Assembly (NCBI RefSeq): GCF_900114355.1
Contig: NZ_FOSS01000001.1
Coordinates: forward strand, 645,386-709,385
Length of the DNA: 64,000 nt
Reading direction: 5' to 3'
DNA from: Lysobacter sp. cf310
GTDB taxonomy: Bacteria > Pseudomonadota > Gammaproteobacteria > Xanthomonadales > Xanthomonadaceae
Shown: in pieces, positions 1-8,445 of the stretch
How positions within the stretch are numbered: position 1 is the stretch's first letter
Layout: each line of letters opens with the position of its first letter
The notes under the pieces: generated by a model
What the model was told of the DNA's origin: nothing
Seen by the model: the letters and a program-made list of their open reading frames with translations, nothing else
Database searches by the model: none
Made by a program: the position numbers and the translations under genes

Positions 1-240
1 GTGGAGGCGAACGTGGCCGCGCGCGAGCGGAGCCGATGGTTCTGGCGCGCTTGCAAGGCGATGGCTAGGCGAGGCCGCCGGGAACGCTGAGGTCGCGATC
101 CGCGGTCGGCGTGCGGGTCTAGCGGTGCGCGCCTACGGCATCGGTCGAACGCCAAGGTCAGGGTGATCTGCAACCGGCGAGCATCGGGCGTCGCCCTGCT
201 CCGCCGCCCGGCGCGGCCCGTAGAACTTTTCGGGGCCCCA
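1..240. other. No supported gene
   Basis: I find no reading frame here with recognisable protein content or a convincing ribosome binding site. The first ~90 bases are open in one frame but give a short arginine-rich peptide with no recognisable motif. It may be the tail of a gene that starts before the window or simple intergenic DNA. Confidence 0.4.
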
Positions 241-280
241 AATAAAAAACTCTCCCCCCGCCTGGGCTGCGGGGAGAGAG
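241..280 (-). terminator. Rho-independent terminator of the histone-like gene
   Basis: Read on the minus strand, CTCTCCCC and GGGGAGAG form a GC-rich stem and are followed by TTTTTTATT. It lies ~25 bp downstream of the stop codon of the AAKK-repeat protein gene and is a classical intrinsic terminator for it. Confidence 0.85.
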
Positions 281-305
281 CGGGATTACGGCTATCGGGG
301 CTTTA

Positions 306-731
306 TTAGATCAGCGGAGCCGGGGTTGCCGGCAGGGCCGTCGCGGCCGGCTTGCGAGCCGACTTCTTCGAGGCCTTCTTCGCTTTCTTGGCAGGCTTCT
401 TGGCAGCCTTCTTAGCAGCCTTCTTGGCAGCCTTCTTAGCAGGCTTCTTGGCTACCTTCTTAGCGGCCTTCTTGGTCGCCTTCTTGGCGGCCTTCTTAGC
501 CGGCTTCTTGGCTACCTTCTTCGCAGCCTTCTTGGCGGCCTTCTTAGCCGGCTTCTTGGCTACCTTCTTAGCGGCCTTCTTGGCCGGCTTCTTGGCGACC
601 TTCTTGGCAGCCTTCTTAGCGGGCTTCTTGGCTACCTTCTTCGCAGCCTTCTTGGCGGCCGGCTTCTTGGCGACCTTCTTCGCAGCCTTCTTGGCGGCGG
701 GTTTCTTCTTCGCAGCTTTCTTCGTGGCCAT
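306..731 (-). CDS. Histone H1-like AAKK-repeat DNA-binding protein
   Basis: 141 residues, almost entirely Lys and Ala with regular Val and Pro, arranged as repeats of the type KKVAKKPAKKAA from about residue 5 to 120; the end is a short neutral tail (TALPATPAPLI). Eukaryotic histone H1 tails, AlgP of Pseudomonas and BpH1 of Bordetella have this composition and bind DNA non-specifically, so a nucleoid-associated role is likely. The start is supported by a strong GAGGAG 7-8 nt upstream. A good terminator follows. Repeat number is likely to vary between strains through slippage. The antisense strand is also open throughout, which follows from the repeats and is not evidence for a second gene. 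Confidence 0.85.
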   Translation of the reverse strand: MATKKAAKKKPAAKKAAKKVAKKPAAKKAAKKVAKKPAKKAAKKVAKKPAKKAAKKVAKKPAKKAAKKAAKKVAKKPAKKAAKKATKKAAKKVAKKPAKKAAKKAAKKAAKKPAKKAKKASKKSARKPAATALPATPAPLI

Positions 732-2360
732 GTGATGGCTCCTCGTCAGTGGTTGATCAGCGATTGATCAGGGGTATTGCCGGTTTTAAAGCCCAGTTGA
801 ACCAGAGCCGCGGGAGTCGGACCCGCGAGCAGCCGCCGACGCGCGAAGCGTGCCGGTACGGATTCTTCGACGCGATCCCCGGGGGCGGGAACGCGTCCGG
901 CCGCGTACGGCGGCCAAACAAAAACCCGATCCGCGCAGGGCGAACCGGGTCGTATGGGGTGCGACGCCGACGGGGCCGAGAAGAACGATTGCGTTTTCGC
1001 GAGGGAAACGAATCCTGCGTCCACCGTTTTGACTGTCCGGGCGGAGGTTCGTTTTTTGCTGCGCGTTGTCGCGTTCGTTGTACTCACTCTCTTCCGCAGG
1101 AAACGTCTGCTGGGCGAAACCTAATCACGCTTTTTCGCACTGTCAACAACTCCGGCAAAATTTTTTCCGGGCCGGCCTCCGCCGCCCCCGCCGGAAATCG
1201 TCGTCGGCGACGACGCGAACGCAAGACGATTGCGCGCATCGCAACGCATCGAATTTTTCCCGACACGCTGAAAGCTATATTTGGCGCGGCTTTCAGCGCA
1301 TCGAAAATTTTTTATCGCGCGCACGCATCGCATCGCGCGCGTCGCGGCGAAGCGCGCGCGAGCGCGTTCCGAGCGCCCGTTCGCGCCCGTCGGCGGCGCT
1401 GCCGAAAGGCGCCGGGTTTCGCGCCGCACAAGCCGATTTGCGCAAAAGTGCGCGAACTTTTTCCGCCGCCGCGGACGCCGACCGCGACCGCCGCGACGTC
1501 GCGAGCGGCGGCGTCGACGCGCTCGCGCGAGCGCGCCGTCGGCGCATGCACGCACCGCGCGCGGCGCGCCGATCGCCCCCGCGCGCGCCATCGCGCGGCT
1601 CGCCCGCGGGCGCCGCCGAGGTTGGCGACGCATGCGCGCGAGCGCTGAAAACAAGATGTTTTTCGATCGCACGCCGGAGCCTCGCGCGGCCCCGACGCCG
1701 GCGCCGGCCGCCGACGCGGCGGATGCGCGACCCGATCGCGGCGGCGCCGACGCGCCCTCGCCGGCCATCGCGCGACCGACGCGGACGGTCGCGCGGCGCG
1801 TCGGTGTGCCGGACCGGCATCGACCGGCCGCACGCGGACGCGCGGCCGTCGAGCCGGCGCGAGCGCGTTGAGCGCGTGAGGAGCGGGTGAAGCGGCCGAT
1901 CGCGGCGATCGCGCGGGTCGCGACGCGGTTCGGCGAACGTGCGCGAACCTGCCGCGCGGCCGACGGCGATGCCCGCCGAGGCGGGCGTGCGCCGGCGCGC
2001 ACATCGGGGTGCGAAGGCCGGCATCGCGGCCGCGGTCGCCTGACCGCGGCCGCGTCGCGCGCCTACGAACGCGGGTATCGCCGCCATCGCGACGCGCGCG
2101 CAAGCCTCGGCAGACGCGGCCCACGCAGCTGCGCCGCGGGTGCGCGGGCGGCGCGCTGCAGGCGCGGGATGACGCGGTGCGCGCCACGTCGGCTGCGCGG
2201 GAGGCGCGCCACCGCCGCCTCGGCCCGGGGCCGCGCGCGCGTTCGCGCCGCGCCGGAAACGCGAACGGCCGCACAGGGCGGCCGTTGCGCGGGCCGGATC
2301 CGCGAAGCGGTCCGGCCGTGCCAGGGTCGCGGACCGCGAGGGTCCGGCGACGCCGACTAC
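732..2360. other. 1.6 kb CG-saturated region without a credible gene
   Basis: The stretch upstream of the histone-like gene and downstream of gcvH has very high CG-dinucleotide density (runs such as GCGCGCGAGCGCG), a few short A/T tracts (AAAATTTTTTCC near 1157, AAAATTTTTTAT near 1300) and many overlapping open frames on both strands. Those frames encode Arg/Ala/Pro-rich sequence without domains, as expected where stop codons are rare. The region must hold the promoter of the histone-like gene near its left end. I cannot assign a gene or RNA to the remainder. Confidence 0.6.
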
Positions 2361-2756
2361 TTAGTGATCGTCGTCTTCGAGCAGCTCGGCGTAGTCGTCC
2401 GGCGCCAGCAGCTCGTTGAGCTGATCCGGCTCCTCGACCTCGACGGTGAAGATCCAGCCTTCGCCGTAGGCGTCTTCGTTGATCGTCTCCGGCTTGTCGG
2501 CCAGGGCGGTGTTGACCGCGGTGACGGTGCCGCTGATCGGCGCGTAGACGTCGGAGGCGGCCTTCACCGACTCGACCACGGCGCAGGCGGTGCCGGCCTC
2601 GACGCGATCGCCGATGTTCGGCAGTTCGACGTAGACCAGGTCGCCGAGCAGGCCTTGGGCATGGTCGGAGATGCCGACCGTGACCTTGCCGTCGCCTTCG
2701 ACGCGGGCCCACTCGTGGGATTTCATGAACTTCAGATCGCCGGGGATTTCACTCAT
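2361..2756 (-). CDS. gcvH: Glycine cleavage system H protein
   Basis: 131 residues, the normal length. GcvH carries a lipoyl arm that shuttles the aminomethyl group from the P protein (GcvP) to the T protein (GcvT) during glycine cleavage to CO2, NH3 and methylene-THF in the cytoplasm. The lipoyl-lysine motif [12 protein letters not shown] is present with Lys65 as the expected attachment site, and the N-terminal segment [20 protein letters not shown] is typical. The C-terminus is acidic (LLEDDDH). The T-protein gene lies ~0.7 kb upstream on the same strand with an isomerase gene between them; gcvP is not in the window. Confidence 0.97.
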   Translation of the reverse strand: MSEIPGDLKFMKSHEWARVEGDGKVTVGISDHAQGLLGDLVYVELPNIGDRVEAGTACAVVESVKAASDVYAPISGTVTAVNTALADKPETINEDAYGEGWIFTVEVEEPDQLNELLAPDDYAELLEDDDH

Positions 2757-2846
2757 GGCTGGCCTCGAACTCTGCGGGGGCGGCTGGGGAATTGCGCCTA
2801 GTTTAGCGGCGCGGACGCAACATGCGAGAGGGTGCGGACACAGCGG

Positions 2847-3467
2847 TCACGCTACCCGGAATGGCGCGCGGCCGCTGAGCAGGGCCTGACGCAGATCGTC
2901 GATACGGTCCTGGCCCCAGAACGGCTCGCCGTCGAGCACGTAGCCGGGCAGACCGGGCAGGTCGGCGGCGATCGCGTCGTCGGTGTTGCGCTGGTAGGCG
3001 GCGACGGTGTCGGCGCCGTCGGCGGCGGCGAGCACCGAGGCCGCGTCGAAACCGTGACGGGCTAGCAATTCCGTCAGCACCGCCGGATCGGCGATGTCGG
3101 CCTCGTGCGCCCACAGCGCGCGGAACGCGGCGTCCATGTACGCGGCCGGGTCGGCGCCGGCGGCGACCAGCGCGATCGCGCAGCGGTCGGCCAGGCCCGG
3201 ATCCAGGGGAAAGTGCTTGGGCGCCAGGTTCAGCGGCAGGCCGCGGCGTTCGCGCCAGCGCTGCAGTTCGACCAGGCGGTAGCGCTGGCGCGCGGGCGCG
3301 CGCTGGCCCAGGGGCAGACCGCCGTTGGCCTTGAACAGCTCGAAGATCCGCAACGGCCGATAGACCACCTCGGCGCCGGCCTCGCGCGCCGCGTCCAGGA
3401 ACGCGGCGTGGCCCAGGTAGGCGTAAGGCGAGATCAGACTGAAGTAGTAGTCGATGCGCGCGGCCAT
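2847..3467 (-). CDS. 2-hydroxychromene-2-carboxylate isomerase-like protein (DsbA fold)
   Basis: 206 residues. The N-terminus IDYYFSLISPYAYLG is the classic HCCA-isomerase/kappa-GST signature, where the SPY/SPYA serine replaces the DsbA active-site cysteine pair and binds glutathione. The middle is helical (residues ~45-150) and the C-terminus has the expected PGYVLDGEPFWGQDRIDDL. Family members isomerise hydroxychromene carboxylates in naphthalene breakdown, but outside catabolic clusters the substrate is usually unknown. I chose the ATG at 3467, 8 bp after the gcvT stop, so the two are probably co-transcribed. No aromatic-degradation genes are near. Confidence 0.85.
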   Translation of the reverse strand: MAARIDYYFSLISPYAYLGHAAFLDAAREAGAEVVYRPLRIFELFKANGGLPLGQRAPARQRYRLVELQRWRERRGLPLNLAPKHFPLDPGLADRCAIALVAAGADPAAYMDAAFRALWAHEADIADPAVLTELLARHGFDAASVLAAADGADTVAAYQRNTDDAIAADLPGLPGYVLDGEPFWGQDRIDDLRQALLSGRAPFRVA

Positions 3468-3475
3468 GCTCGTGC

Positions 3476-4582
3476 TCAGCCCAGCACGCCGTCCTGAGGC
3501 TGGCCGTCGCGCACGAACGGGAACTTGACCACGCGCACCGGCACTTCCTTGCCGCGGATGTCCACGCGCACCTGGCCCGGCTCGCCGGCCGGCACGCGCG
3601 CGAACGCGATCGATTTGTTCAGGGTGGGCGAGAAGGTGCCCGAGAGGATCTCGCCGTCGCCGTTGGCGGTCAGCACCTTCTGGCCATGGCGCAGCACGCC
3701 CTTCTCGTCCATCACCAGGCCGATCATCTGGCGCGGGGCGCCGGCGGCCTTCTGCTGTTCCAGCGCGGCGCGGCCGATGAAGTCGCGGCCCTCGTCCAGC
3801 GCCACCGTCCAAGCCAGCGCGGCCTCGTAGGGCGACACGCCGTCGTCCATGTCCTGGCCGTAGAGATTCATGCCCGCTTCCAGGCGCAGGGTGTCGCGCG
3901 CGCCCAGGCCGGCGGCCTTCACGCCCGCGGCCAGCAGCGCGTCCCACAGCGCGACCGCGGCGGTTTCCGGCACCACCACCTCGAAGCCGTCTTCGCCGGT
4001 GTAGCCGGTGCGCGCGACGAACAGCGCGGTGCCGTCCAGGGTCTGGGCCTCGCCGGCGACGAACTTGCCGAGCTTGCCGATGCGCGCGCGATCTTCCTCG
4101 CGCAGCAGGCCGATCACCTTGTCGCGCGCGCTCGGGCCCTGCACCGCGATCATCGCGTAGTCCGGGCGCTCGGTGACCTGCACGTCGAAGGCGCGCGCCT
4201 GCTCGCCGATCCAGGCCAGGTCCTTCTCGCGGGTGGCGGCGTTGACCACCAGACGGAAGAAGTCCTCGGCCAGGAAGTACACGATCAGATCGTCGATCAC
4301 GCCGCCCTGCGGATTGAGCATGCAGGTGTAGAGCGCCTTGCCCGACTTCTGCAGCTTGTCGACCGAGTTGGCGACCAGGTGACGCAGGAAATCGCGGGTG
4401 CGCGCGCCGCGCAGATCGACCACGGTCATGTGGCTGACGTCGAACATGCCGGCGTCGCGACGGACCTGGTGGTGCTCCTCGATCTGCGAGCCGTAGCTGA
4501 TCGGCATGTCCCAGCCGCCGAAGTCGACCATCTTGGCGCCGAGTGCGCGGTGGGCGTCGTTGAGGATGGTCTTCTGGGTCAT
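3476..4582 (-). CDS. gcvT: Glycine cleavage system T protein (aminomethyltransferase)
   Basis: 368 residues from [20 protein letters not shown]. GcvT releases ammonia from the lipoyl-bound aminomethyl group of GcvH and passes the one-carbon unit to tetrahydrofolate. Recognisable segments are [13 protein letters not shown] near the N-terminus, MFDVSHM, and YTGEDGFEV in the folate-binding part. In-frame sequence continues upstream, but that extension (residues before MTQKT) is unlike the family, so the ATG at 4582 is preferred. A GATAAT -10 box lies ~34 bp upstream. I looked for a glycine riboswitch in the short leader and found none. Confidence 0.97.
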   Translation of the reverse strand: MTQKTILNDAHRALGAKMVDFGGWDMPISYGSQIEEHHQVRRDAGMFDVSHMTVVDLRGARTRDFLRHLVANSVDKLQKSGKALYTCMLNPQGGVIDDLIVYFLAEDFFRLVVNAATREKDLAWIGEQARAFDVQVTERPDYAMIAVQGPSARDKVIGLLREEDRARIGKLGKFVAGEAQTLDGTALFVARTGYTGEDGFEVVVPETAAVALWDALLAAGVKAAGLGARDTLRLEAGMNLYGQDMDDGVSPYEAALAWTVALDEGRDFIGRAALEQQKAAGAPRQMIGLVMDEKGVLRHGQKVLTANGDGEILSGTFSPTLNKSIAFARVPAGEPGQVRVDIRGKEVPVRVVKFPFVRDGQPQDGVLG

Positions 4583-4825
4583 GAGCGGCGGGGCCTGGGC
4601 GGTGGGGAGCCCGGGATTATCCCATGGAGAACCACTGCGATGCGCCCTGGGCGACGGTACGCCGGCGCATGGATGCGGGCCTACGCCAGCGCCAGCGACG
4701 CGAGCGCGGGTCGCGATGCGCGTTGCGGTTGTCGTCGCAGATGGAATCCGATCGCGGCTCACGCCGCTCCCACAGGAAGCAGGCCGCGGAAGCAGGTTGC
4801 AGGAAGCAGGCTGGGCGACGGGCGC
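4583..4825. promoter_or_regulatory. gcvT promoter region with a REP arm and GGAAGCAGG repeats
   Basis: On the minus strand GATAAT (4616-4621) is a good -10 hexamer and gives a leader of about 27 nt for gcvT; no clear -35 is visible. Nearer the neighbouring gene, 4751-4775 carries one arm of the REP-like element (ATCGCGGCTCACGCCGCTCC), followed by three close copies of GGAAGCAGG up to about 4811. No coding sequence is supported. Confidence 0.6.
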
Positions 4826-5401
4826 CTACTCGGCGCCGAAGCCTTCGTTGTAGCAGCGCACGCTGGCCGGCGGCACGTCGACGAACTTGCCGCTGTCGCG
4901 GTCCAGGCGCACCGCCCAGCGCCGCGCCTCGAACATCTCCTGCGCGGCGGCGTCGGCCACCGCGGTATCGACGATCGCGATCAGGCCCGGATCGTCGACG
5001 CCGTCGCGCTGGCAGGTCGCCACCGAGACGTACTCGCCGCGCTTGAGCTTGGGATAGGGCACCACATCGGTGATCTTCCAGCGCGGCTCGTTGCCTTCGC
5101 GGCCGGCGAACTCGCCGGCGTAGAACTTCAGCGAACGGTCCTCGGCGTCGTCGAGGGTGCCGATCGAACGCGCGCAGATCTGCTCGGGCGCGCTGCCCGA
5201 GCCCACGCAACTGCCGGTGTTGGATTTCAGCCCGTCCGGATACGGCGGCACCACGCGGCCGATCCAGGTCGTTGCCGGCGCCGCCACGGGCGCCTGCGTC
5301 GTCGTCGCCACCGGCGGGCCGGCCCAAGCCGGGCACGCCAGCGCCCAGGCCGCGCACGCGGCCAGGCCTATGCCGATCCATTGGGCTTCATGCCGCTTCA
5401 T
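4826..5401 (-). CDS. Secreted protein of unknown function
   Basis: 191 residues starting MKRHEAQW, with a signal peptide (hydrophobic core IGIGLAACAAWALACPAWA, likely cleaved after AWA). The ATG at 5401 is preferred because AAGGGG stands 8 nt upstream. The mature part contains four cysteines (in SCVGSG, ICARS, TCQRDG and RCYNEG), which could form two disulfides in the periplasm. I recognise no domain. It is followed on the same strand, after 243 bp, by gcvT, so a shared transcript is unlikely. Confidence 0.7.
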   Translation of the reverse strand: MKRHEAQWIGIGLAACAAWALACPAWAGPPVATTTQAPVAAPATTWIGRVVPPYPDGLKSNTGSCVGSGSAPEQICARSIGTLDDAEDRSLKFYAGEFAGREGNEPRWKITDVVPYPKLKRGEYVSVATCQRDGVDDPGLIAIVDTAVADAAAQEMFEARRWAVRLDRDSGKFVDVPPASVRCYNEGFGAE

Positions 5402-5435
5402 CGCATCCCCTTCCGCGCACATGCGCGGACCCGCC

Positions 5436-5876
5436 CTATTCGACCGCCTCGACCCGCAGGCTCATGCCCTCGCTGGCGACCACGCGCACGCTGGCGCCGG
5501 CCGGCAGTTCGGGACCGATCACTTCCCAGTACGCGTCGGCGATCTGGACCCGGCCGCGGCCCTGCACGATCGCGCGGTCCAGCGCGACCACGCGCCCGAC
5601 CAGTTGCTCGCCGCGACGGTTCAGCGCCGGCTGGTCGCTGCTGCGCTCGCGGCCGCGGAACCAGACGCGGTAGATCTGGATCGACAGGAAGCTCAACACC
5701 ACGAACGCCGCCACTTGCGCCAGCACCGGCATGCCGGGAAACACCAGCACGCCCACGAACACCGCGGCCGCCGCGAAGCCCAGCCAGAGCATGAACGCCC
5801 CCGGCGCCAGCGCTTCGGCCGCGAACAACAGCAGGGCCACCGCGGCCCAGGTCACGATCTGCCAGTCCAGACGCAT
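5436..5876 (-). CDS. NfeD family membrane protein
   Basis: 146 residues. Transmembrane segments at about 8-30, 32-50 and 52-68 are followed by a soluble C-terminal OB-fold domain of the NfeD type (LNRRGEQLVGRVVALDRAIVQGRGRVQIADAYWEVIG, described by its LVGRV and GRGRVQI strands). This short NfeD class (YbbK/QmcB type) partners SPFH-domain proteins in membrane microdomain organisation or quality control. The gene starts 3 bp after the stop of the SPFH gene, which fits the usual pair. Confidence 0.9.
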   Translation of the reverse strand: MRLDWQIVTWAAVALLLFAAEALAPGAFMLWLGFAAAAVFVGVLVFPGMPVLAQVAAFVVLSFLSIQIYRVWFRGRERSSDQPALNRRGEQLVGRVVALDRAIVQGRGRVQIADAYWEVIGPELPAGASVRVVASEGMSLRVEAVE

Positions 5877-5879
5877 CGC

Positions 5880-6839
5880 TCAGCCTCCCGTGCGCGTCGG
5901 CACCGGCGGCACGGCCGCGCGTCCGCCCTGACGCTCCAGCGCTTCCTTGGCCAGCTCGGCGATACCGCCCAGCGAGCCGATCACGCCGGCCGACTCCATC
6001 GGCATCATCACGAACTTCGCGTTCGGCGCCTCGGCCAGCGACTTGAAGGCCTCGATGTACTTCTGCGCCACGAAGTAATTGATCGCCTGCACGTTGCCCT
6101 GGGCGATCGCGTTGGACACCATCTCGGTCGCCTTGGCCTCGGCCTCGGCCAGACGCTCGCGCGCCTCGGCCTCGCGGTAGGCGGCCTCGCGCTTGCCCTC
6201 GGCCTCCAGGATCGCGGCCTGCTTGTCGCCCTCGGCGCGCAGGATCTCGGACTGGCGATGGCCCTCGGCCTCCAGGATGTTGGCGCGCTTCTCGCGCTCG
6301 GCCTTCATCTGGCGCGCCATCGAATCGACCAGGTCGCGCGGCGGCTGGATGTCCTTGAGCTCGATGCGGTTGACCTTCAGGCCCCAGGGATGGGTGGCCT
6401 GATCCACCGCCACCAGCACCTTGGCGTTGATCTCGTCGCGGCGCGACAGCGATTCGTCCAGGTCCATCGAACCGATCGAGGTACGGATGTTGGTCATGAC
6501 CAGGTTCAGGGTCGCGACCTCGAGCTGGGCGACCTCGTAGGCCGCCTTGGCCGCGTCCAGCACCTGGAAGTAGACGACGCCGTCGACCTTGACCACGGCG
6601 TTGTCCTTGGTGATGACGTCCTGCGACGGCACATCCAGGACCTGCTCCATCATGTTGATCTTGCGACCGACGCCGTAGACCACGGGAATCAGGAAATGCA
6701 GCCCCGGGGTCATGGTGTGGGTGTACTTGCCGAAGCGCTCGACGGTCCATTCGTAGCCCTGCGGCACCATGCGCACGGTCTTGAACAGAATGATCACGCC
6801 GGCCACCAGCAGCACGATGATCAGAATCGGTCCTCCCAT
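5880..6839 (-). CDS. qmcA: SPFH/Band 7 (paraslipin/QmcA-type) membrane protein
   Basis: 319 residues. One N-terminal membrane helix (ILIIVLLVAGVIILF) is followed by the SPFH domain (from VPQGYEWTVERFGKY, ~residues 25-180) and a long Ala/Glu-rich coiled coil (EREKRANILEAEGHRQSEIL, ~185-255). QmcA-type stomatins form large cage-like oligomers in the inner membrane and associate with FtsH and NfeD proteins. It is the first gene of a two-gene operon with the NfeD protein. A strong ribosome site AAGGGAGGGG precedes the start, and TATACT lies upstream. Confidence 0.93.
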   Translation of the reverse strand: MGGPILIIVLLVAGVIILFKTVRMVPQGYEWTVERFGKYTHTMTPGLHFLIPVVYGVGRKINMMEQVLDVPSQDVITKDNAVVKVDGVVYFQVLDAAKAAYEVAQLEVATLNLVMTNIRTSIGSMDLDESLSRRDEINAKVLVAVDQATHPWGLKVNRIELKDIQPPRDLVDSMARQMKAEREKRANILEAEGHRQSEILRAEGDKQAAILEAEGKREAAYREAEARERLAEAEAKATEMVSNAIAQGNVQAINYFVAQKYIEAFKSLAEAPNAKFVMMPMESAGVIGSLGGIAELAKEALERQGGRAAVPPVPTRTGG

Positions 6840-6868
6840 GGCGTCCCCTCCCTTAAGTAGATAGGCGG

Positions 6869-6874
6869 AGTATA
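6869..6874 (-). promoter_or_regulatory. -10 box of the qmcA operon
   Basis: TATACT on the minus strand, ~30 bp upstream of the qmcA start codon, gives a short leader that includes AAGGGAGGGG. It lies in the 88 bp divergent gap towards the ECF sigma gene. No clear -35 element is visible. Confidence 0.5.
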
Positions 6875-6927
6875 GGCGTCAGCCAGCGGCTGCGACGGTT
6901 TGCCGCCCGGCCGCATCCAGACCGGTA

Positions 6928-7539
6928 ATGACAGCCCGACCCATGCCAGCCACGTCCAGCTTCGCGATCGATGTGCCCGATGCCCTGCTCGCCCGTGCGC
7001 GCGCCGGCGAGCGGGCCGCGTTCGAGCAGATCTACCGCTGGTTCGAGCGCCCGGTCTACACCCTGGCGCTGCGGATCCTGGGCGGCAGCGGCGGCGATCG
7101 CGAGGAGGCTTCGGAAGTGCTGCAGGACACCATGCTCAAGGTGCTGGGACGAATCCAGGACTTCCGCGGCCAGGGCGGCGGCGGCGACAGCCCGTTCTGG
7201 GGCTGGTTGCGCCAGATCGCGATCAACGAAGCCCTGATGCGCCTGCGCAGCCAACGCCGCCACGAACATGCCCTGGTGCTGGAAGACGACCGCCTCGCCG
7301 ACGAGCATGCGCCGCCGCCCCCGGCCGCCGCCGACGCCGCCGCGCTCGCGCGCGCCCTGGCGCAGCTGCCGGCGGCGACCCGCAGCGTGCTCTGGCTGTA
7401 CCACGCCGAGGGCTATACCCACGACGAGATCGCGGCGCTGATGCAACGCACGCCCAGCTTCTCCAAATCCCAGCTCGCGCGCGGCGGACGCCGCCTGCGC
7501 GAACTGCTGGAACCCACCAAGGAGGCCTCCCATGCCTGA
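6928..7539 (+). CDS. ECF-type RNA polymerase sigma factor
   Basis: 203 residues. Region 2 is visible at about residues 20-95 (AAFEQIYRWFERPVYTLALR, then FWGWLRQIAINEALMRLR) and region 4 at about 135-195 (LPAATRSVLWLYHAEGYTHDEIAALM, SKSQLARGGRRLRELL). The linker is Pro/Ala-rich. Such factors redirect RNA polymerase to a small regulon under control of an anti-sigma factor. The next gene overlaps its end by 8 bp and encodes a single-pass membrane protein, the expected anti-sigma position. A second in-frame ATG at 6943 is an alternative start. Confidence 0.92.
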   Translation: MTARPMPATSSFAIDVPDALLARARAGERAAFEQIYRWFERPVYTLALRILGGSGGDREEASEVLQDTMLKVLGRIQDFRGQGGGGDSPFWGWLRQIAINEALMRLRSQRRHEHALVLEDDRLADEHAPPPPAAADAAALARALAQLPAATRSVLWLYHAEGYTHDEIAALMQRTPSFSKSQLARGGRRLRELLEPTKEASHA

Positions 7540-8410
7540 CGCCAGTTCCCGTCACGGCCCGCCCCCGCCGCCGCAGGACTGGGCCGGCGCGTTCGCCGCG
7601 CTGCCCGCCGAGACGCCGCCCGCGGACGGCTGGTCGCGCCTGTCCGCCGCCCTGGACGCACGCGGCGGCGCGACCGCCGCGCCGCGCGTGCCACGCCGCA
7701 CGCGCCGGCATTGGCCGCGCTGGGCCGTCGCGGCCGCGCTGGTCGGTCTGGCCGTCGCGCTGCCGATCATGCGCAAAGGCGAGGCCGAACGACCGGTGCA
7801 GGACGCCGCGCGCATGGCCGCCACGACCACGCCCGCCGCAGCCACGGCGAGCGCGCCGCGCACGCATGCGCCCGTCGCGACCGCGCCGGAACAGCGCGAC
7901 CTGCCTGCCGCTACCACCGCACCCGCCGGCACCGCCATCGTCGGCGCCGACCCGATCCGCAACGAGGCCGCGCCGCCACGCAAGCTCGCTTCCGCCCATC
8001 GCCCGCGCGGCAAGGCCGCACGCCGCGACACGGCGCCCGCGCCTGTGACCGCGCTGGCCACGACCGACGCCGCGGCCGTCGCCGATGCCGCGCTCGCCAC
8101 GCACGCCGACGATGCCGCCGCGATCGCGCGCTGGCAGTCCGAGTCGGCGCAACTGGAAGCGCTGGTGGCGCTGGCGCGCGACGAGCGTGTCGGCAGCGCC
8201 GGCGTGACCCTGATGAGCGCCGATCTCGACAGCCAGATCGGCGTGATCGACGCCGCCCTGCGCCAGGACGCGCTGCCGCTCGCGCAACGCGCCTCGCTGT
8301 GGGAGCAACGCGTGCAGACGCTGCGCGACCTGGCCGGCGTCGAGAGCACCCAACGCTGGCTCGCCGTGCACGGCGAGCGCTACGACGACGCGCTGGTGCG
8401 CGTCGACTGA
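7532..8410 (+). CDS. Putative anti-sigma factor, single-pass membrane protein
   Basis: 292 residues. An N-terminal cytoplasmic part of ~60 residues (DWAGAFAALPAETPPADGWSRL), a basic stretch (RRTRRHWPR), one membrane helix (WAVAAALVGLAVALPIM) and a long Ala/Thr/Pro-rich periplasmic part ending in a helical domain. The layout and the 8-bp overlap with the sigma gene suggest an anti-sigma factor; I do not see a zinc-binding HxxxCxxC motif, so it is not a ZAS-type protein. The function is inferred from context. Confidence 0.65.
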   Translation: MPDASSRHGPPPPPQDWAGAFAALPAETPPADGWSRLSAALDARGGATAAPRVPRRTRRHWPRWAVAAALVGLAVALPIMRKGEAERPVQDAARMAATTTPAAATASAPRTHAPVATAPEQRDLPAATTAPAGTAIVGADPIRNEAAPPRKLASAHRPRGKAARRDTAPAPVTALATTDAAAVADAALATHADDAAAIARWQSESAQLEALVALARDERVGSAGVTLMSADLDSQIGVIDAALRQDALPLAQRASLWEQRVQTLRDLAGVESTQRWLAVHGERYDDALVRVD

Positions 8411-8445
8411 ACCCTTCGTCTCGTCCATTTCATCCAGAGGTCCGT

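Noticed and set aside
352-735. 127-aa Phe/Leu/Ala repeat frame opposite the AAKK protein
   Set aside because: It is the mirror of the lysine-rich repeat (AAG codons read as CTT) and has no independent support.
1121-2712. Long overlapping Arg/Ala-rich frames on both strands
   Set aside because: Stop codons are rare at this base composition. The frames have no domains, no ribosome sites and no conserved start, and part lies antisense to or out of frame with gcvH.
4583-4825. Glycine riboswitch upstream of gcvT
   Set aside because: Expected from other bacteria, but no conserved aptamer core was found and the leader is only about 27 nt.
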